A stretch of DNA of 64,000 nt from Pararhizobium sp. IMCC3301 (GTDB taxonomy: Bacteria > Pseudomonadota > Alphaproteobacteria > Rhizobiales > GCA-2746425). Below are positions 53,257-62,489 of the stretch, piece after piece. Location: positions 1,116,001-1,180,000 of the forward strand of contig NZ_CP132336.1 in NCBI RefSeq assembly GCF_030758315.1, in the 5' to 3' direction. The notes under the pieces were generated by a model. The model did no database searches and had not been told where the DNA came from. It saw nothing but the letters and a program-made list of their open reading frames with translations. The position numbers and the translations under genes were made by a program. Every line of letters starts with the position of its first letter. The stretch's first letter is position 1.

Positions 53257-54326
53257 GCCCGACTCTTCACATTTTCCAGCAGCAACTTCGTGATCGTCGC
53301 GCAGGCAGTGCCGTGGCCGTACAGCGGAATCCAGTTAGTACTGGGCGTGCGTTCCAGCAGGCCCGGCACATCATCGTCGAGATTGGCTAACACGTTCCAG
53401 TTGCCCTGAAGCGTCTCGACCCATTCAGTCTCCTCACGCAGCGTTATGCAGGAGCGCCGTGCCCAATAGGCCTCTTTTTGCAACCCGCCAGAATCAGTGA
53501 TTACGTGATCGCAGCCGTTCAGCAGGTCCAGCATCTGGAAATAGCCCACCGGGTCGATCAGGTGCACATGTTCCGGCAGACCCGCCGCATCAACCGCCTT
53601 GCGGAAACGCGGATGTACTGGCCAGATCACTGGGTGGTCGACCCGCTCCAGAAACATCTTAAGCCTAGGCAGGACACGAGGATCGTCGGTGTTGGACGGT
53701 CGGTGCAGCGTCATCAGGATGAAGCCGGTCCTCGGGGCGCCCAAGACACGCTCCGCTATAGCCCCGTACTGTATCCGCCCCGAGAAGTGCTGGAAAGCGT
53801 CTAGCATTACATCGCCGGTGACGAACACGCCTTCGGTCACACCCTCCTTTGCGAGATTGGCGCGCCCTTCTTGGGATGAGCAGAACAGGATTTGAGACAG
53901 GTGGTCAGTCACCACACGATTCACTTCTTCTGGCATCGCCTTGTTATAGCTGCGCAAGCCTGCCTCGACATGCACAATGGGGATATGAACTTTGGCTGCC
54001 ACCAGCGCCGTGGCGATCGTCGAATTGGTGTCGCCATAGACTATTACCGCATCGGCAGGCGTCTCGAGGCCCTCGAGATAGGCCTCAAACTTGGTCATAA
54101 CTTGCGCGGTCTGCACGGCGTGACTCCCTGAGCCCACCTCAAGATTAGCGTCAATCTCGATCCCGAGATCCTCGAGAAATTGACCGCTCATTGCATGGTC
54201 GTAATGCTGTCCTGAATGCACAACAATCTCATGCATGCCAGCCTCTCGCAACGCTTTAGAGACGATAGCCGCTTTGACAAATTGGGGTCGCGCACCGATG
54301 ACAGAGACGATGTTGAGTTTAGCCAT
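53253..54326 (-). CDS. wecB: UDP-N-acetylglucosamine 2-epimerase (non-hydrolysing), WbpI-like copy
   Basis: The 357-residue protein has VIGARPQFVKAAIVSKAL, HSGQHYD, YGDTNSTIATALVAAK, HVEAGLRSYNKAMPEEVNR, LMTLHRPSN and ITDSGGLQKEA. It epimerises C2 of UDP-GlcNAc or a derivative in the cytoplasm. Clustering with amidotransferase genes points to a WbpI-like role on UDP-GlcNAc(3NAc)A rather than plain WecB. A second paralogue lies at 60789. Confidence 0.9.
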   Translation of the reverse strand: MAKLNIVSVIGARPQFVKAAIVSKALREAGMHEIVVHSGQHYDHAMSGQFLEDLGIEIDANLEVGSGSHAVQTAQVMTKFEAYLEGLETPADAVIVYGDTNSTIATALVAAKVHIPIVHVEAGLRSYNKAMPEEVNRVVTDHLSQILFCSSQEGRANLAKEGVTEGVFVTGDVMLDAFQHFSGRIQYGAIAERVLGAPRTGFILMTLHRPSNTDDPRVLPRLKMFLERVDHPVIWPVHPRFRKAVDAAGLPEHVHLIDPVGYFQMLDLLNGCDHVITDSGGLQKEAYWARRSCITLREETEWVETLQGNWNVLANLDDDVPGLLERTPSTNWIPLYGHGTACATITKLLLENVKSRA

Positions 54327-54340
54327 GTTACATTGACCGT

Positions 54341-55504
54341 TTAGCAAAAGTGGTAGGGGCGTTTTTTTATCTGAAGACCGGCGCGCACGCGGCCATAAGC
54401 ACGTGCAATCTTGAAATATAGTTCACGGTCCTTTTCATCGGTCCTGAACTCGCGGTGATCGCGCACCGGCTCGACCATGATTTGGTCAAACTCCTCCTCA
54501 CTGAAACCTAGTTTCTTAGCGACATAGCGCTTATCCTCCAACTGCTGATCTTCGTCATAGGGAGGCATTTGAAGTTCCCGCAACGCTTCGTGCCGGGTGA
54601 TTTGCCCCGTCAGAATCAGGTTCGATAAGTGTGCTTTGCGTTTGTCGATACCAAACTTATTAGGCAGCATGTAACCTTGGTAGAAGCGAGTAAAGATCGA
54701 TTCATGGTGTTTGCCACCATAATCGCGCCATCCCATCTCGTCGATAAGGAACCGTTTGGCGCGCGCCTTATTGAAGTCGATCAGCTGCAGCGGCTGGACC
54801 ATGCGGATTCTCTTGAAATGGTAGTAGTAAAACTGCTGCCAGACCCCCAGCTTAGGCAGCTTGGCTAGGCTGCCGCGGCCGTATTGGCGGTTGATGTCGA
54901 CCATATTGCGCAGGTCGAACTTGCTGTAATACCAAGGTTTGGGCAGCAGCCATTCGGTGGCGTTGTTGTGGCCTGACAGCAGCACCCGGATGTTTCGCTT
55001 CGCGGCGATCTGGTTCAACGCTGCAAAGATCAGGTGGTCGGTGGGAATTTCGATATCGACTACTGAGGCACGGAAGTAAGCCGCCTGTAACTCACGGAAG
55101 GCATCCCAGTCGACAACGAAGGTCTCGAGGTCGAACCCCAACCGAGTGACCATCTCCTCGATGTTCTTAACCGCTAGTTCCGAGTTCCAGCCGTTGTCGA
55201 AATGCACGATCAGCGGCCGTAGCCCCCATTCATGGGCCAAATAGGCCAAGTAGGAACTATCGACGCCGCCTGACACGCCCAATAGGCAGTCGTATTGCTG
55301 GCCCTGTCCTTGGGACTTGATACTATTGATCAGCGCGTTTAGCCGCCGCTGTCGCTCCTTTGAATCTGGCTGTGCTTGAGAAAAGGCCTCAAATTCGGCC
55401 ACATAGTTGCAGACGCCGTTCTCGTCGAACCGGATGTCTGGGTCAGTGGTGTCCATCACAGTTATCTTGCAGACCTGGTGGTGCAGGGGCGGATGCTGGT
55501 TCAT
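54341..55504 (-). CDS. N-acetyl sugar amidotransferase (WbpG/PseA-like)
   Basis: The 387-residue PP-loop enzyme has a LLGVSGGVDSSYLAYLAHEWG nucleotide loop, LLSGHNNATEW, and a conserved MGWRDYGGKHHESIFTRFYQGYMLP. It uses ammonia from the HisH/HisF pair to form an amidino group on an acetamido sugar. ATG 55504 (MNQHPP) starts 10 bases after hisF-like stop. The gene order HisH-HisF-WbpG-epimerase matches P. aeruginosa O-antigen clusters. Confidence 0.92.
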   Translation of the reverse strand: MNQHPPLHHQVCKITVMDTTDPDIRFDENGVCNYVAEFEAFSQAQPDSKERQRRLNALINSIKSQGQGQQYDCLLGVSGGVDSSYLAYLAHEWGLRPLIVHFDNGWNSELAVKNIEEMVTRLGFDLETFVVDWDAFRELQAAYFRASVVDIEIPTDHLIFAALNQIAAKRNIRVLLSGHNNATEWLLPKPWYYSKFDLRNMVDINRQYGRGSLAKLPKLGVWQQFYYYHFKRIRMVQPLQLIDFNKARAKRFLIDEMGWRDYGGKHHESIFTRFYQGYMLPNKFGIDKRKAHLSNLILTGQITRHEALRELQMPPYDEDQQLEDKRYVAKKLGFSEEEFDQIMVEPVRDHREFRTDEKDRELYFKIARAYGRVRAGLQIKKRPYHFC

Positions 55505-55514
55505 AGCTGTCCTA

Positions 55515-56360
55515 TCAGTTAAGGTGTACAAAGAGCTCTGCCATAAGCTTGTCTTGCTGAGGATAGCTTATCAGGACGCCGCGGCCCTTACGCTGGAAAA
55601 CAAACAAGCTGCCGGCCGCGACGGCAGCACAGCCGGCCTCGAGAATGGCGGGACGAAAATCGGCGGCGCTGCCGGCACCGCCGCAAGCCACGACCGGCAA
55701 CGTTGTCGCATCAGCGACCTTCCGCAGCAGCGCCGTGTCATAACCCTCCCAAGTTCCGTCGCGGTCGATAGAATAGACGATGATTTCGCCGGCACCTGCT
55801 TCGGTTATCTGGCGCACGATCGCGTTCAGATCGGACTTGAGCGCCTTGCGCCCTCGTTTCAGCCGCACCTGCTCTCTGCCCAGCCAGTTGCGCGCCACCG
55901 GCAGGCAGACAGAGATTGATTGCCCCCCCCAGCGACGCGCACCCGCCTCGATCATGCCGGTACCCTGCGCCAGCGCACCCGATAGGATCACCTTCTCGAC
56001 ACCGCAATCGAAAGCCCGGGCCAACTGGTCCTCGGTCTGGAGGCCCCCGCCATATGCCACAGGCATAAAGGCTTCGCTGGCGATGTCTGCGATCAAATCA
56101 TAGGCTGGCGGGCGGCCTTCGGCGCTGGCATCGATGTCGATCAGCACCAACTCGTCAACTTGCTTCGTGTTGAAGATACGTACCGCGTTGATTGGGTCGC
56201 CGATATAGGTGCGCTTACCGAATTTTACTGTTTTCACCAGCCGTCCGTCACGGTCGATAAGTAGGGTTGGGATCACGCGCACGCGCCGACCAGGCGCAGG
56301 GCGGCCCGGGGTCGGGCCAAGTTGAGGTATCTTGGACTCGCTCACGCCACTGGCTGCCAT
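55515..56360 (-). CDS. HisF-like cyclase subunit of the amidotransferase system
   Basis: The 281-residue (beta/alpha)8 protein has VIPTLLIDRDGRLVKTVKF, ELVLIDIDAS, PVAYGGGLQTEDQ, VILSGAL and VYSIDRDGTWEGYD, close to HisF. A 27-residue N-terminal extension precedes the usual start; GTG just before VIPTLL is an alternative start. In this context it channels ammonia to the sugar amidotransferase rather than making histidine. The start overlaps the HisH-like gene by 19 bases. Confidence 0.9.
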   Translation of the reverse strand: MAASGVSESKIPQLGPTPGRPAPGRRVRVIPTLLIDRDGRLVKTVKFGKRTYIGDPINAVRIFNTKQVDELVLIDIDASAEGRPPAYDLIADIASEAFMPVAYGGGLQTEDQLARAFDCGVEKVILSGALAQGTGMIEAGARRWGGQSISVCLPVARNWLGREQVRLKRGRKALKSDLNAIVRQITEAGAGEIIVYSIDRDGTWEGYDTALLRKVADATTLPVVACGGAGSAADFRPAILEAGCAAVAAGSLFVFQRKGRGVLISYPQQDKLMAELFVHLN

Positions 56361-56992
56361 GTCAGGAATGCCGAAAAGATCTTCTTGCCATGCTCATGGC
56401 TTTTTTCGGGGTGGAACTGCATGCCCAATATGTTGTCCGCCACGATGCCAGCCGCGAACTCATAGCCGTGCCATGAGCGCAGCGCCGCCTGGTGCTGGTC
56501 GTCGCACAGTAGATGATAGCTATGAACGTAGTAAAATCGCGTTTTGGCGTTGAACGTGTCTGCGAAACACCGCGGCAGCGTGCCTTCAGCGATTACCGCC
56601 TCCGGTGCCCAAGTCTCGGCCCAACCCATATGCGGCACCCGCAAATTGGCAGGCAGCCTAGACCGATCGAAGGCGACCACATCGGCGTTCACCCAACCCA
56701 GCCCGGGCCGGTCGCCCTCTTCGCTGCCGCGTGCAATTAGCTGCGCACCCAAACAAATACCCAAAAAAGGCAGGCGCTGCTTGAGAACAAGGTGGTTTAG
56801 CGGTTCGATGAAGCCACGTTCAGCCAACAGTGCCATGCCATGATCGAAATGGCCCACACCGGGTAGGATGATGCGCGACGCCCCTCCGAGTTCATCGCCA
56901 GAGGTAACGATCCGCGCCTCTGCGTTCAGCGCTCTGAGCATGTTCATCACTGAGCGGACGTTTCCTGCACCGTAGTCGATGATTGCGATCAT
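56342..56992 (-). CDS. HisH-like glutaminase subunit of the amidotransferase system
   Basis: The 216-residue class I glutamine amidotransferase has IIDYGAGNVRSV, catalytic Cys in FLGICLGAQL, and His/Glu in MQFHPEKSHEHG. It releases ammonia from glutamine for the HisF-like partner. First intact gene of this operon; a truncated acetyltransferase and an IS630 element lie just upstream. Confidence 0.93.
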   Translation of the reverse strand: MIAIIDYGAGNVRSVMNMLRALNAEARIVTSGDELGGASRIILPGVGHFDHGMALLAERGFIEPLNHLVLKQRLPFLGICLGAQLIARGSEEGDRPGLGWVNADVVAFDRSRLPANLRVPHMGWAETWAPEAVIAEGTLPRCFADTFNAKTRFYYVHSYHLLCDDQHQAALRSWHGYEFAAGIVADNILGMQFHPEKSHEHGKKIFSAFLTWQPVA

Positions 56993-57004
56993 GGTATTAG
57001 ACCT

Positions 57005-57226
57005 TCAGCTGGCCGAAACGCCTCGAATTCGGAATTTGGGATTTGGGATGAATCCGTGGCATTCGTTTTGGCTTTTGTGTCTGGGGTAATTGCCAGGATA
57101 GAGCGTCCTCATGAAGCTGGCCGGCGCGCCGACCAGAACGCAATAGCTCTCGGGAAAGGATTTGGCCACGACCACGCCGTGACCGACCATGGTAAATGGC
57201 CCGTTTTTTACAATCCGCATTACCAC
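57005..57226 (-). pseudogene. C-terminal fragment of a hexapeptide acyltransferase
   Basis: The frame has GPFTMVGHGVVVAKSFPES and VLVGAPASFMRTLYPG, the ending of left-handed beta-helix acetyltransferases (VGxPA...). Its 5' part should lie upstream but is replaced by an IS630 element and then a flippase gene, so it is deleted. It could be the remains of a WbpD-like N-acetyltransferase, by context only. Confidence 0.7.
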
Positions 57227-58210
57227 CTAGTGGATTGATTCCAATGTTTGGAACCCTCGGTTTCGAGCGGCGATGATCTTGTCAGGGTCTGCTTTCCATA
57301 TGAATGGTTTGGCGTCGTTGGCGTTGTATTCCTTGATGAAGCGGTTGATCGCGGCTTGCAGGTCGACGAGTGTGTAGAACACGCCATGCTTGAGCCTTCG
57401 GCGGGTCAGCTTTGCAAAGAAACCTTCAACTGCGTTGAGCCATGAGCTTGATGTCGGGGTGAAGTGCAGGGTCCAGCGTGGATGGCGTTGCAGCCATTGG
57501 TGCACCTTGTCTTTCTTGTGGGCCGCATAATTGTCCACGATGGCGTGAATTTCCTTTTGCTTTGGGACAGACCGTTCGATCTGGTTGAGAAACCGAATGA
57601 ACTCCTGATGCCGGTGGCGCTGCATGTTCTGCCCGATGATGGTTCCATCCAAAACGTTGAGGGCGGCGAACAGGGTCGTTGTGCCATTGCGTTTGTAATC
57701 GTGCGTCATCGTTGCACCTCGCCCCTTCTTCATCGGCAATCCCGGTTGGGTGCGATCAAGAGCCTGTATCTGCGACTTCTCATCGATTGACAGCACCACC
57801 GCATGGGCCGGTGGGGAGACGTAAAGCCCAACAATATCATGCAGTTTTTCGACAAACCGCGGGTCGTTGGACAGTTTGAACTGGCGAAACCGGTGTGGAG
57901 CAAGACCGTGGGCCTTCCAGATCGTCTGCACCCTCGAGGCTGCAATACCTGCCACCCTGGCCATCGCCCGCACCGTCCAGTGCGTTGCTTCATGCGGTGG
58001 CGGCTTGAGCGTCAGCGCGATGATCTCCTCGACACGATGAGGTGCGATCGGCGGTGTACCCGGCGGGCGTGTCTTGTCATGCAAAAGGCCGTCAACACCT
58101 TCCTGCATGAACCGCTCCTGCCAACGCCACACCGTGCTTTTGTTTTTGCCTGTAGCAGACATGATGGCTGAGATACCAACACCCTCCGAAGAATGATCAG
58201 ACAACGCCAA
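57227..58210 (-). CDS. IS630-family transposase, N-terminus frameshifted
   Basis: The 327-residue frame contains the HTH (ISAIMSATGKNKSTVWRWQERFM) and DDE core (VVLSIDEKSQIQALDRTQPG, IVDNYAAHKKDKV, TPTSSSWLNAVEGFFAKL). Upstream, another frame encodes the missing start (NPQSPQKHVWRCLIIL, ending near 58190), so one base has been lost or programmed shifting is needed. The enzyme may be inactive. Confidence 0.85.
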   Translation of the reverse strand: MALSDHSSEGVGISAIMSATGKNKSTVWRWQERFMQEGVDGLLHDKTRPPGTPPIAPHRVEEIIALTLKPPPHEATHWTVRAMARVAGIAASRVQTIWKAHGLAPHRFRQFKLSNDPRFVEKLHDIVGLYVSPPAHAVVLSIDEKSQIQALDRTQPGLPMKKGRGATMTHDYKRNGTTTLFAALNVLDGTIIGQNMQRHRHQEFIRFLNQIERSVPKQKEIHAIVDNYAAHKKDKVHQWLQRHPRWTLHFTPTSSSWLNAVEGFFAKLTRRRLKHGVFYTLVDLQAAINRFIKEYNANDAKPFIWKADPDKIIAARNRGFQTLESIH

Positions 58211-58371
58211 ACATGCTTTTGCGGCGATTGTGGGTTCTTGATGATCAGCTCAAGCCGTTTTCAATCGGTCGTAGAACGGTAAATAAAATTCTTGTACGCA
58301 TTCAAAAACAATCTCATATAACAGCGCAAAATGGAATCCCAATTCGAACGCTTTTGTCTCATCCAATCCAC
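57230..58371 (-). mobile_element. IS630-family element
   Basis: Inverted repeats GTGGATTG (57230-57237) and CAATCCAC (58364-58371) are flanked by TA on each side (57228-57229, 58372-58373). The element is 1142 bases. The transposase stop codon TAG is completed by the target TA. Confidence 0.88.
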
Positions 58372-58402
58372 TAGAATCCAAGTTCTGATCTGCCTTTTTA
58401 AC

Positions 58403-59662
58403 CTATTTACGAATTGCTGGCTTATTGGCAAAATAACAAACTAGCCCGAAAGAAACCAGATAACTTAATGAATAAATGACGCTGAAACACAATACCGCTA
58501 ACCAAGAATTTTCGAAAAAGTAGAGACTCACGAAAAGCCCTATAAAAACTGCAACAGCGAGTACAATATCCATTATCAGAGAAACAATGAACGCTTTATT
58601 TAGAAATATTACAAATGTCACTGGGCTTACGACCATTCGTAAAAACACATAAATACTCAGATATTGGGCGATCTCTCCCGACACCCGCCAGTCATCGCCC
58701 AAGACCCAATCCGCCAGATTAGGGGCATAGGACGTCCCGAGTACGAAGAAAGGTGCGCCGACTACAAACACCACAAAGGAGTAACTCAGAACGAGCGGCA
58801 ATAGAGGTTTACCGGCCGTGTTGCGATTTATTGCAAGACCTTGGAAGTACTGGGAGAAGGCAGAACTGATCAAGCTTGCTGGTAAATCCAGTAATCGGCT
58901 TGCCATATTGAAATGACCGAGGAAAGTCGGCCCTAGAAATATTGAAAACATGAACGCTGGCATCACTCGTGTAACCGTGTTCAGAATTTCTGCAGGAAGT
59001 GAAGTGACAAAAAATAACTTATTCGAATTTACTGTGGACGCAATCGTCTGAAACGCACTTCTAAGACGAAAATTGAAGGATGGAACAAACCTCCAAAGAA
59101 GAACGACACCGAAGAATTGGCCAAGAATATGACCGAATAGGATGCCAAGTCCGCCCATGCCCAAGAAACCTAGAGTAATACTAAAAAAAGCCGCTGAAAA
59201 CGCTTGTGAAATACGAATTGACGACAGCTCTTTGAAACGCGAGTTGAAGATGAGCCACGAGGTACCCAGGGACAAGAAGGAGGCCAATGCAAAGGAAATC
59301 ACCGAGAAGACCGAAAGAAGCAGAATTTCTTTGCCAAAAATTGCGCTCATCGGAGCCAAAACGGTCAGCAAAAAGCAGGGGAGAGTTAAAGTTGAAACCA
59401 AGGATCGAAAATTATTATCTGCATCAGTGGCACTTTTAGCCAACAAGATTACGCGCGAAAACCCGGCTACATATGGGATTACCAAAAGGCTTGTAATAGC
59501 CATCACCATAGCCAGTTGGCCAAATGAACCCGGAGTATAAAGACGAGTATTGACCGGCGCAGAGAATAACGGCAACAGCGCTGCAAAGCTGGCACTTCCT
59601 GACAATTGTGCCATAGGCCAAATGTGGTGGGAAAGGCGCTTATACAGCCGTGTTGAACGCAT
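58403..59662 (-). CDS. Polysaccharide flippase (Wzx-like)
   Basis: The 419-residue protein has about twelve membrane helices and the polysaccharide biosynthesis fold, e.g. NTRLYTPGSFGQLAMVMAITSLLVIPYVAGFSR and PAFMFSIFLGPTFLGHFNMASRLLDLP. It moves lipid-linked repeat units across the inner membrane. Its start overlaps the upstream glycosyltransferase by 23 bases. Confidence 0.85.
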   Translation of the reverse strand: MRSTRLYKRLSHHIWPMAQLSGSASFAALLPLFSAPVNTRLYTPGSFGQLAMVMAITSLLVIPYVAGFSRVILLAKSATDADNNFRSLVSTLTLPCFLLTVLAPMSAIFGKEILLLSVFSVISFALASFLSLGTSWLIFNSRFKELSSIRISQAFSAAFFSITLGFLGMGGLGILFGHILGQFFGVVLLWRFVPSFNFRLRSAFQTIASTVNSNKLFFVTSLPAEILNTVTRVMPAFMFSIFLGPTFLGHFNMASRLLDLPASLISSAFSQYFQGLAINRNTAGKPLLPLVLSYSFVVFVVGAPFFVLGTSYAPNLADWVLGDDWRVSGEIAQYLSIYVFLRMVVSPVTFVIFLNKAFIVSLIMDIVLAVAVFIGLFVSLYFFENSWLAVLCFSVIYSLSYLVSFGLVCYFANKPAIRK

Positions 59663-60773
59663 AACGTCTCATCAATCGAAGCTCTCGCTCAACAATAGTG
59701 GATGCGTCCAGCGTCGCAGAAATGTGGGCCGCCGCAGCTTGGCTCATATTCGCCTCCAATTGGGCATCTTTGGCGACTTCCAAGATGCCTTTCACTAAAC
59801 CCGCAGCCGATTTGGAAAGGACGGCTATTTCATCTGAAATAAATTCTGGTATCGCGGTCACAGGTATTGTGGCTACAATAAGTCCACTCGCCATTGCCTC
59901 GCACATTGACACTCCCTGTGCATCTTGTCTGGTCGGGCAAATGAAGAAACCTCCCCATTTGTGTTGTTCAATGATTTCTTCTTGCGACAGAAACCCCCGA
60001 TGTACTTCGATACGGTCGATACGCGATAAAGGCGCAAAATACTTGTCAAATAGGGCGCCATCGCTAAATATCCGGCAAGAAAAATTCCCGTTACCCTGTT
60101 TGATGACATTGCTCACAACATTAGCCACAATGTCCGGAGCATACTTTAACGTTCTGCTAGATCGAATGACGAGTAGGTTTCTCCTGCGAGGCCCAAAAGG
60201 GGAATTGACAAAACGGGTGACATCAATTGGGTTTGGAATAGTCGAGTGACAGCGTACCTGTCGTTGCGTATCTGCCTCGCACACTTTTTTCATCCAGTTT
60301 GATACGAAAACGAAATGAATAGGGTTGCCAGCATTTGAGCGGTCGATTAATTTCGCAAAACTGCCTAACCGCTGCCTACTTCGCATGTGCCGAAACAAAA
60401 CACGATTGGGCAACCAATCGCTTAGTTGCATGTCAAACCTGCGCCTGTGCCAAGCGAGCGCTTCGAAACCGTGCACCCAAACAATTAGAGGACATGCCAG
60501 AAACGGGCTCAACTCTGAAATGAATGGCTCGCTTGCAAAATGCACTGCTGCAATGTCGGGTTGATATTCCACGACTTGGGCGAGCGCCTCATCACTGGTG
60601 ACGTAATCCCTTATTGCAATTTTTTCGTATGCGAGTCGGCGACTTTTTTTTGCTCGTCGCAAAACGAGAACTTGGGCCCTTTCCGAGTAGAGGCGAGCCC
60701 GAGTATGCGCGAACATGTCTCCGGGCAGGTTCGTTTCGTCCGGGTAGTCATCTACAAATAACAGGATTTTCAA
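59640..60773 (-). CDS. Family 4 glycosyltransferase
   Basis: The 377-residue GT-B protein has KILLFVDDYPDETNLPGDMFAH, VHGFEALAWHRRRF, FVFVSNWMKKVC, the linker STIPNPIDVTRF and the donor site FFICPTRQDAQGVSMCEAMASG. It acts in the cytoplasm on a lipid-linked acceptor. It precedes the flippase gene. Confidence 0.88.
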   Translation of the reverse strand: MKILLFVDDYPDETNLPGDMFAHTRARLYSERAQVLVLRRAKKSRRLAYEKIAIRDYVTSDEALAQVVEYQPDIAAVHFASEPFISELSPFLACPLIVWVHGFEALAWHRRRFDMQLSDWLPNRVLFRHMRSRQRLGSFAKLIDRSNAGNPIHFVFVSNWMKKVCEADTQRQVRCHSTIPNPIDVTRFVNSPFGPRRRNLLVIRSSRTLKYAPDIVANVVSNVIKQGNGNFSCRIFSDGALFDKYFAPLSRIDRIEVHRGFLSQEEIIEQHKWGGFFICPTRQDAQGVSMCEAMASGLIVATIPVTAIPEFISDEIAVLSKSAAGLVKGILEVAKDAQLEANMSQAAAAHISATLDASTIVERELRLMRRYAFNTAV

Positions 60774-60788
60774 ATATTTACCTTCCGG

Positions 60789-61916
60789 TCAGGCACGAAA
60801 GAAATCTTCAAGATCATCAAGAATGTACTTCGATGCGAATCCGTCACCGAAAGGGTTGACGATTGTTTTGGAAATTACACCGAGCCGACGTCGACTGAAA
60901 GACTCGAAAACCGCATTTACAATATCATCAGTTTTCGTGCCAATCAGCTTAGCCAGTGGATAGTTCAACACTTCAGGCCGTTCAGTATTTTTTCTCAAAA
61001 TTAATAGATCAGGCCCAAAAGATGGAGCCTCTTCCTGGATGCCGCCAGAGTCTGTAAGAATAACCTGAGTATTTTTAATAATTTTGAGCATTTGTAGGTA
61101 AGGGAGTGGCGGTGTCAAATACACTCGGTCTAAGTGGTTGAGACGCTCCTCCACAAATAACCTCACTTTCGGGTTAGGGTGCAACGGAAAAATTATTTGC
61201 GCTTCTTTAATTTCACTGTGGATCGTTTCGATAGCACGCATAATCCTGCGGAGCGGATCGCCTAGATTTTCCCGACGATGGCATGTCACAAGAATTGTGA
61301 AACCATCCGTTTCACGCGGCAGGTCTTTTAATCCCTCAATATCGCGAAACTCGATCTTGTCTGAAGTATTTGCTAGGAGCCGCACTGAATCGACGATCGT
61401 GTTGCCAGTCACGAGGATCTTATTATCTTCAATGCCCTCTGTCAGAAGGTTTTCTCGCGCCAGATTAGTTGGACAATAGTGACGCGTGGCCACTTGGCTA
61501 ATGATCCGTCGAATACCTTCTTCCGGAAACGGGTTTTCGAGATCGTGGCTACGCAACCCGGCTTCCACGTGAAACACAGATAACTGCATGAGAAATGCAG
61601 CTTGGGCCGCAACACCTACGGAAAGCGTATCCCCCTGAACGATTACAGCATCAGTTTCGTGGTCAGAAAATGTCTTCTCGAAGGAGGCAAAAAGCCTAGA
61701 TGCAAGTTCGGACAGAGTGCCGGTGCTACGCTTGAGATCGAGTCGGATTTGCGATTGGAGGCCAAATGCGCCAAGCGCGGGACCAAGTAAATCTTTGTGC
61801 TGGCCGGTATCAACAATAAGGCATTTGATACCGTCCCTTTCGGCGGCTTCGAGCGCAATTGGGGCAATTTTAATTGCCTCGGGACGAGTACCCGCAATTA
61901 GTAGAATATTACGCAT
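60789..61916 (-). CDS. wecB: UDP-N-acetylglucosamine 2-epimerase (non-hydrolysing), second copy
   Basis: The 375-residue protein has IAGTRPEAIKIAPIALEA, VDTGQHKDL, VQGDTLSVGVAAQAAFL, HVEAGLRSHDLENPFPEEGIRR, VTCHRREN and LTDSGGIQEEAPSFG, the classical WecB set. It makes UDP-ManNAc. No dehydrogenase (wecC) is nearby. ATG 61916 is the family start. It heads the glycosyltransferase-flippase operon. Confidence 0.92.
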   Translation of the reverse strand: MRNILLIAGTRPEAIKIAPIALEAAERDGIKCLIVDTGQHKDLLGPALGAFGLQSQIRLDLKRSTGTLSELASRLFASFEKTFSDHETDAVIVQGDTLSVGVAAQAAFLMQLSVFHVEAGLRSHDLENPFPEEGIRRIISQVATRHYCPTNLARENLLTEGIEDNKILVTGNTIVDSVRLLANTSDKIEFRDIEGLKDLPRETDGFTILVTCHRRENLGDPLRRIMRAIETIHSEIKEAQIIFPLHPNPKVRLFVEERLNHLDRVYLTPPLPYLQMLKIIKNTQVILTDSGGIQEEAPSFGPDLLILRKNTERPEVLNYPLAKLIGTKTDDIVNAVFESFSRRRLGVISKTIVNPFGDGFASKYILDDLEDFFRA

Positions 61917-62077
61917 GTGACCTCTTGCGAAAACGTAAAAAACTGTATGAGATCTCAGCATGACTCCCTTTTTGAGTTATCTGGGTCCGCCCCATATTCA
62001 TAATTGTACTCAATGAAAACAATGATTAATTTTCCGAAAAACACTTCAATGGCTAGATAAAAGTTTTGCGCGGCGTT

Positions 62078-62170
62078 TCACAAGTGATCGAGATTAAGAC
62101 ATAGAGCCGAACGCTCCGAACCAGCATAGTCAGTGGCTGGCAAATAGTTGGGCGCAAAGATCAGGATGTG
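62078..62170 (-). pseudogene. N-terminal remnant of a glycosyltransferase
   Basis: The frame reads ILIFAPNYLPATDYAGSERS before stopping. It is nearly the same as the start of the intact enzyme at 62486 (VLIFAPNYLPATRYGGPVRS) but not identical in bases, so it is a fragment of a related gene. Confidence 0.65.
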
Positions 62171-62199
62171 ATTCTCCGTCTTGGGACTCGGCCCGGCCA

Positions 62200-62489
62200 C
62201 AGTCAGTGGCACAGCCACAAAGCCATGCTGCGGCTCCTGCCGAACGCTCCTTCCGTTCGGCAATTATGGCGTGCTGAAACTGGAGGCTGACCAGCACTCC
62301 TAGGATCGCCGCTGGCGCCATGTATTGTGCGAGCGCGCCATAATCGGCTGGCACATAGAGCCGCCCAAGCAGCGGCGCCGCCAGGATCGGCACCGCCATC
62401 ACCAACGCATTTCCGCTGCTAAGCGTCGCGACGGCGCGCAGGAAAGGCGAGCGTACGTAACCGTTCAGTATCATCCTAAGCCCAGTCAA
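62200..62489 (-). pseudogene. N-terminal remnant of a polysaccharide flippase
   Basis: The frame begins VRSPFLRAVATLSSGNALVMAVPILAAPLLGRLYVPADYGALAQYM, the usual Wzx start, and loses the frame after about 85 residues in front of the glycosyltransferase remnant. Most of the gene is missing. Its start overlaps the intact glycosyltransferase stop, so it was originally the next gene of that operon. Confidence 0.75.
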
